Shown here: piece after piece, positions 5,604 through 7,097 of the stretch
Layout of the letters: each line of letters starts with the position of its first letter
Numbering within the stretch: position 1 is the first letter of the stretch
Assembly: GCA_002426575.1 (NCBI GenBank)
Contig: DIRE01000011.1
Span: forward strand, 28,115-35,211
DNA from: Clostridiaceae bacterium UBA5444
Lineage (GTDB): Bacteria > Bacillota > Clostridia > Clostridiales > Oxobacteraceae
Reading direction: 5' to 3'
DNA: 7,097 nucleotides
The notes under the pieces: model-generated
Databases searched by the model: none
What the model was told of the DNA's origin: nothing
Seen by the model: the letters and a program-made list of their open reading frames with translations, nothing else
Translations under genes and position numbers: made by a program

Positions 5604-5657
5604 TTGGCAAAACTAAACCGAAACTGGCAGGCAGTTTTAAGTTGAGCTTTGCCAAAA
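5604..5657 (+). repeat. Palindromic repeat, copy 2
   Basis: Same architecture as the preceding copy. The outer arms TTTGGCAAAACTAAAC and GTTGAGCTTTGCCAAA are inverted with few mismatches; the inner arms AAACTG and CAGTTT are exact, with GCAGG as the apical loop. The left half (GGCAWAACTWAACC) and the GGCAGGC centre are shared with copy 1. As RNA or single-stranded DNA it would fold into one long hairpin. Confidence 0.75.
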
Positions 5658-5773
5658 GTTGCCATAGGACTCTCAGAGGAATTGGTTTTCTCTTGGGAGA
5701 TTAGATGTACCAGCTGTAGACATTTGTGGGGGCATATGACACTAATGTGAGAACTGACATAAAACGACGTGTA
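5658..5773. other. Non-coding stretch before the cassette promoter, with a hairpin
   Basis: No gene seen. TCTC plus AGAGGAA (5671-5681) pairs with TTTCTCT and GAGA (5687-5700) around the loop TTGGT, with a 3-base bulge. Further right, TGACA occurs at 5737, 5755 and, as the promoter -35, at 5775. The 5701-5760 part is less AT-rich than its surroundings and may be a remnant of something else. Confidence 0.4.
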
Positions 5774-5802
5774 TTGACAATGTATTTTTAAGATGATACA
5801 AT
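5774..5802 (+). promoter_or_regulatory. Strong sigma-A-type promoter
   Basis: A consensus TTGACA (5774-5779), a 17-bp spacer and TACAAT (5797-5802, 5 of 6) make this the best promoter in the window. Transcription would start near 5809 and give a leader of about 117 bases ahead of the secreted-protein gene at 5926. Confidence 0.8.
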
Positions 5803-5843
5803 CCTTTTAGAAATATAGTCTGAATTTTCTAAGTTTTCGCAAG

Positions 5844-5871
5844 GGAGGTGAGTGTGAAATCAAGTATGTAG
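5844..5871 (+). other. Strong Shine-Dalgarno with a five-codon leader ORF
   Basis: GGAGGTGA (5844-5851), a near-perfect anti-SD match, is followed by GTG at 5854 and the frame GTG-AAA-TCA-AGT-ATG-TAG, a five-residue peptide. It lies in the leader between the promoter and the gene at 5926, whose own site (AAGGGTG) is weaker. It may be a regulatory leader peptide, a ribosome standby site or a relic of a lost gene. Confidence 0.4.
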
Positions 5872-5925
5872 TATCATAACATATATTATTAGTAAAAAAA
5901 TTAATCTTGAAAGGGTGTAGAAAAA

Positions 5926-6627
5926 ATGAAAAGATTAAAAAGCAGAAAAATAACAACGATGGTATCGGTTATAACATGTTTATCTATGATTTTCTGTAGT
6001 AATGTGCTTGCAGCAGAAAATTATAATGATATTGGAGAAGAAAAGCTTATTGAGATTCAAATATCAGATAATACAAAAATTGCATTACCATCAGAGACAA
6101 TGCGCCTATTAGAAGAGAACGATATAACCATAGAACAGGTTAAAAGCGAAGCCATGGTAGAAGTAAGCAAATATCTGCTGGATAATGAATTATCGATTAG
6201 TGAAGAACCAATTAAAGTTAATCAGCCACTAGTGCATGTTCAGTCATATCCACCTGGATCTACATCAGTAACTTATAGTGGCTCAAACACTGGAAAAGTG
6301 TGGGCTAGGATTCCAGCAATAGGATGGAATTATATATACATACCATACAGTTACAATTATACTAAGTGGACTAATACTTTATATAAAATTGAAGATTATG
6401 TACTAAACAGCGGCAGTGTTGGTAAAAGTTACTTTAACGGGCCATCGATTGGCACATGGGAGCACTTATATGGAACAGTCAAATATGTTAAATCCTCTTA
6501 TGGTAAAAATCTTGAGGTAGTTGCAACAGGAAATTTACGTTTTTCAATCCCTATAACGATAAAGGGGATTAAAATACCAATGAACGTTACTACAAAACAG
6601 TCTTTTAAATATTTCCATGCAGTATAA
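5926..6627 (+). CDS. Secreted protein of unknown function
   Basis: A 233-residue protein I do not recognise. It starts with a classical signal peptide: M-K-R-L-K-S-R-K, a hydrophobic core about 10-24, and V-L-A-A-E, cleaved after Ala29 or Ala30. Cys24 is preceded by Phe and is not a lipobox, so the product should be free outside the membrane. Mature residues 30-105 are acidic and probably helical. From about 107 (S-Y-P-P-G-S) it becomes Tyr/Trp/Ser/Gly-rich with a beta-like pattern, including W-A-R-I-P-A-I-G-W-N-Y-I-Y-I-P-Y (126-141), and ends F-K-Y-F-H-A-V. ATG start with AAGGGTG 8 bases upstream; a strong promoter lies at 5774. The next gene begins right at its end, so the two are probably co-expressed. 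An export-associated toxin, adhesin or bacteriocin-like role is conceivable but nothing in the sequence proves it. Confidence 0.8.
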   Translation: MKRLKSRKITTMVSVITCLSMIFCSNVLAAENYNDIGEEKLIEIQISDNTKIALPSETMRLLEENDITIEQVKSEAMVEVSKYLLDNELSISEEPIKVNQPLVHVQSYPPGSTSVTYSGSNTGKVWARIPAIGWNYIYIPYSYNYTKWTNTLYKIEDYVLNSGSVGKSYFNGPSIGTWEHLYGTVKYVKSSYGKNLEVVATGNLRFSIPITIKGIKIPMNVTTKQSFKYFHAV

Positions 6628-6640
6628 ACATGGTATTACT

Positions 6641-6961
6641 ATGACTAAAAAGTATATAAAGAACATAAAAAAATCATTAGTAATAGTGCTTTTGTTATCA
6701 ACTTGGGTTAATAAAGTGACTACAGTTGGTGGTGGAGGGAATGGAACTTTAATAGCTAATGAAATAGGATTTCCATCTGGTTGGTTAACTATATACTCTA
6801 CTGAAGCTTCAAGGAATGTATTTTCTTTATTATTTGAGGGTAATGAAGGAGTAGCCATAGGAATAGGTCCTTTACTAGTTAGTGTTGTTATGGTAGATTT
6901 CCTTATAGAGGTTATCAAGAAGATAATTAATAGCGTTAAAAAAAGTAGGGAAAGTAAATAA
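6641..6961 (+). CDS. Small two-helix membrane protein of unknown function
   Basis: A 106-residue protein, not recognised. A Lys-rich N-terminus (M-T-K-K-Y-I-K-N-I-K-K) leads into a hydrophobic segment at 12-28. A Gly-rich loop (G-G-G-G-N-G, 30-35) and N-E-I-G-F-P-S-G-W-L-T-I-Y (40-52) follow. A second hydrophobic segment lies at about 71-92, and the tail is basic (V-K-K-S-R-E-S-K). Both ends would face the cytoplasm. The ATG at 6641 is 13 bases after the stop of the secreted-protein gene; another in-frame ATG at 6617 overlaps that gene's end. Neither has a clear Shine-Dalgarno, which points to translational coupling. I prefer 6641 because it gives a normal positive-inside N-terminus. A small membrane partner behind a secreted protein could be an immunity or export protein, but this is inference from position only. 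Ends in TAA. Confidence 0.7.
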   Translation: MTKKYIKNIKKSLVIVLLLSTWVNKVTTVGGGGNGTLIANEIGFPSGWLTIYSTEASRNVFSLLFEGNEGVAIGIGPLLVSVVMVDFLIEVIKKIINSVKKSRESK

Positions 6962-7063
6962 CTATATATGCTTGTTTTGTTTAAAGGTAATTCTAGTTAA
7001 TAATAGGGATGTAGTTCAAACTGTTTTATTACAGGAGGCTTCATCTCTTTTTTGTTTGGATTT
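6962..7063. other. Spacer after the two-gene cassette
   Basis: No gene. A short, weak fold GAG...CTC before TTTTTTG (about 7035-7051) is the nearest thing to a terminator, too weak to call. An AGGAGG-like string (ACAGGAGGC, near 7031-7039) is not followed by an open frame of any length in the window. Confidence 0.4.
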
Positions 7064-7097
7064 TTGGTAAACAACGGCAAAACTAAATCAAAAACTG
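7064..7097 (+). repeat. Palindromic repeat, copy 3 (cut by the window end)
   Basis: TTGGTAAACAAC (7064-7075) repeats the left flank of copy 1 with one change, and the following GGCAAAACTAAATC then AAAAACTG repeats the left arm of copy 2. Orientation is the same as at 5538-5657. The right arm lies beyond the window. Confidence 0.75.

Noticed and set aside
5538..5657. CRISPR array or integron attC site
   Set aside because: There are only two adjacent copies with diverged arms and no spacer-like unique segments, so it is not CRISPR. The AAC...GTT palindromic arms recall attC, but no integrase and no core-site match can be shown.
6544..6918. 124-codon minus-strand frame
   Set aside because: It overlaps both plus-strand cassette genes and has no ribosome site. 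The plus-strand frames have signal/membrane features and a promoter.

Overview
The window looks like a chromosomal stretch from a low-GC, Gram-positive, endospore-forming anaerobe of the Clostridia. The signs are strongly AT-rich DNA, Shine-Dalgarno sequences of the AGGAGG/GGGGGTG type, several TTG starts, compact stem-plus-U terminators, a SpoIID/LytB-domain protein and an FMN-binding lipoprotein. I cannot name a species.

Layout. At the left edge the end of a Pro/Gly/Phe-rich plus-strand gene converges on a SpoIID-domain gene (minus strand, 172-2064), and the two share a perfect bidirectional terminator. Upstream of the SpoIID gene, on the same strand, is an Hsp20 small heat-shock protein (2179-2661). 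A 283-bp divergent intergenic region with several small repeats leads to a plus-strand FMN-binding lipoprotein (2945-3352). That gene converges, again over a shared terminator, on an alpha-phosphoglucomutase (minus, 3406-5115). These are mostly single-gene transcription units with housekeeping, stress, envelope or redox roles, and nothing shows that they work as one pathway.

The most interesting part is 5317-5517, where no uninterrupted ORF is called. A 66-codon frame with its own Shine-Dalgarno sequence and its own intrinsic terminator reads without gaps as a small DUF1858-type redox domain, except for one in-frame TGA. That TGA falls exactly on the second cysteine of the family's CxxC motif. 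Eleven bases after it begins a two-tier hairpin with a GGA apical loop, matching what is expected of a bacterial SECIS element. The best reading is a previously unannotated small selenoprotein; a recent nonsense mutation is the main alternative.

The right part (5530-7097) has accessory character. Two tandem imperfect palindromes (5538-5657) and a third copy cut by the window end (7064-7097) flank a strong sigma-A-type promoter, a leader with a tiny SD-GTG reading frame, a secreted orphan protein (5926-6627) and a small two-helix membrane protein (6641-6961) that is probably translationally coupled to it. I recognise neither protein. The flanking same-orientation repeats suggest a cassette, but a mechanism is not shown.
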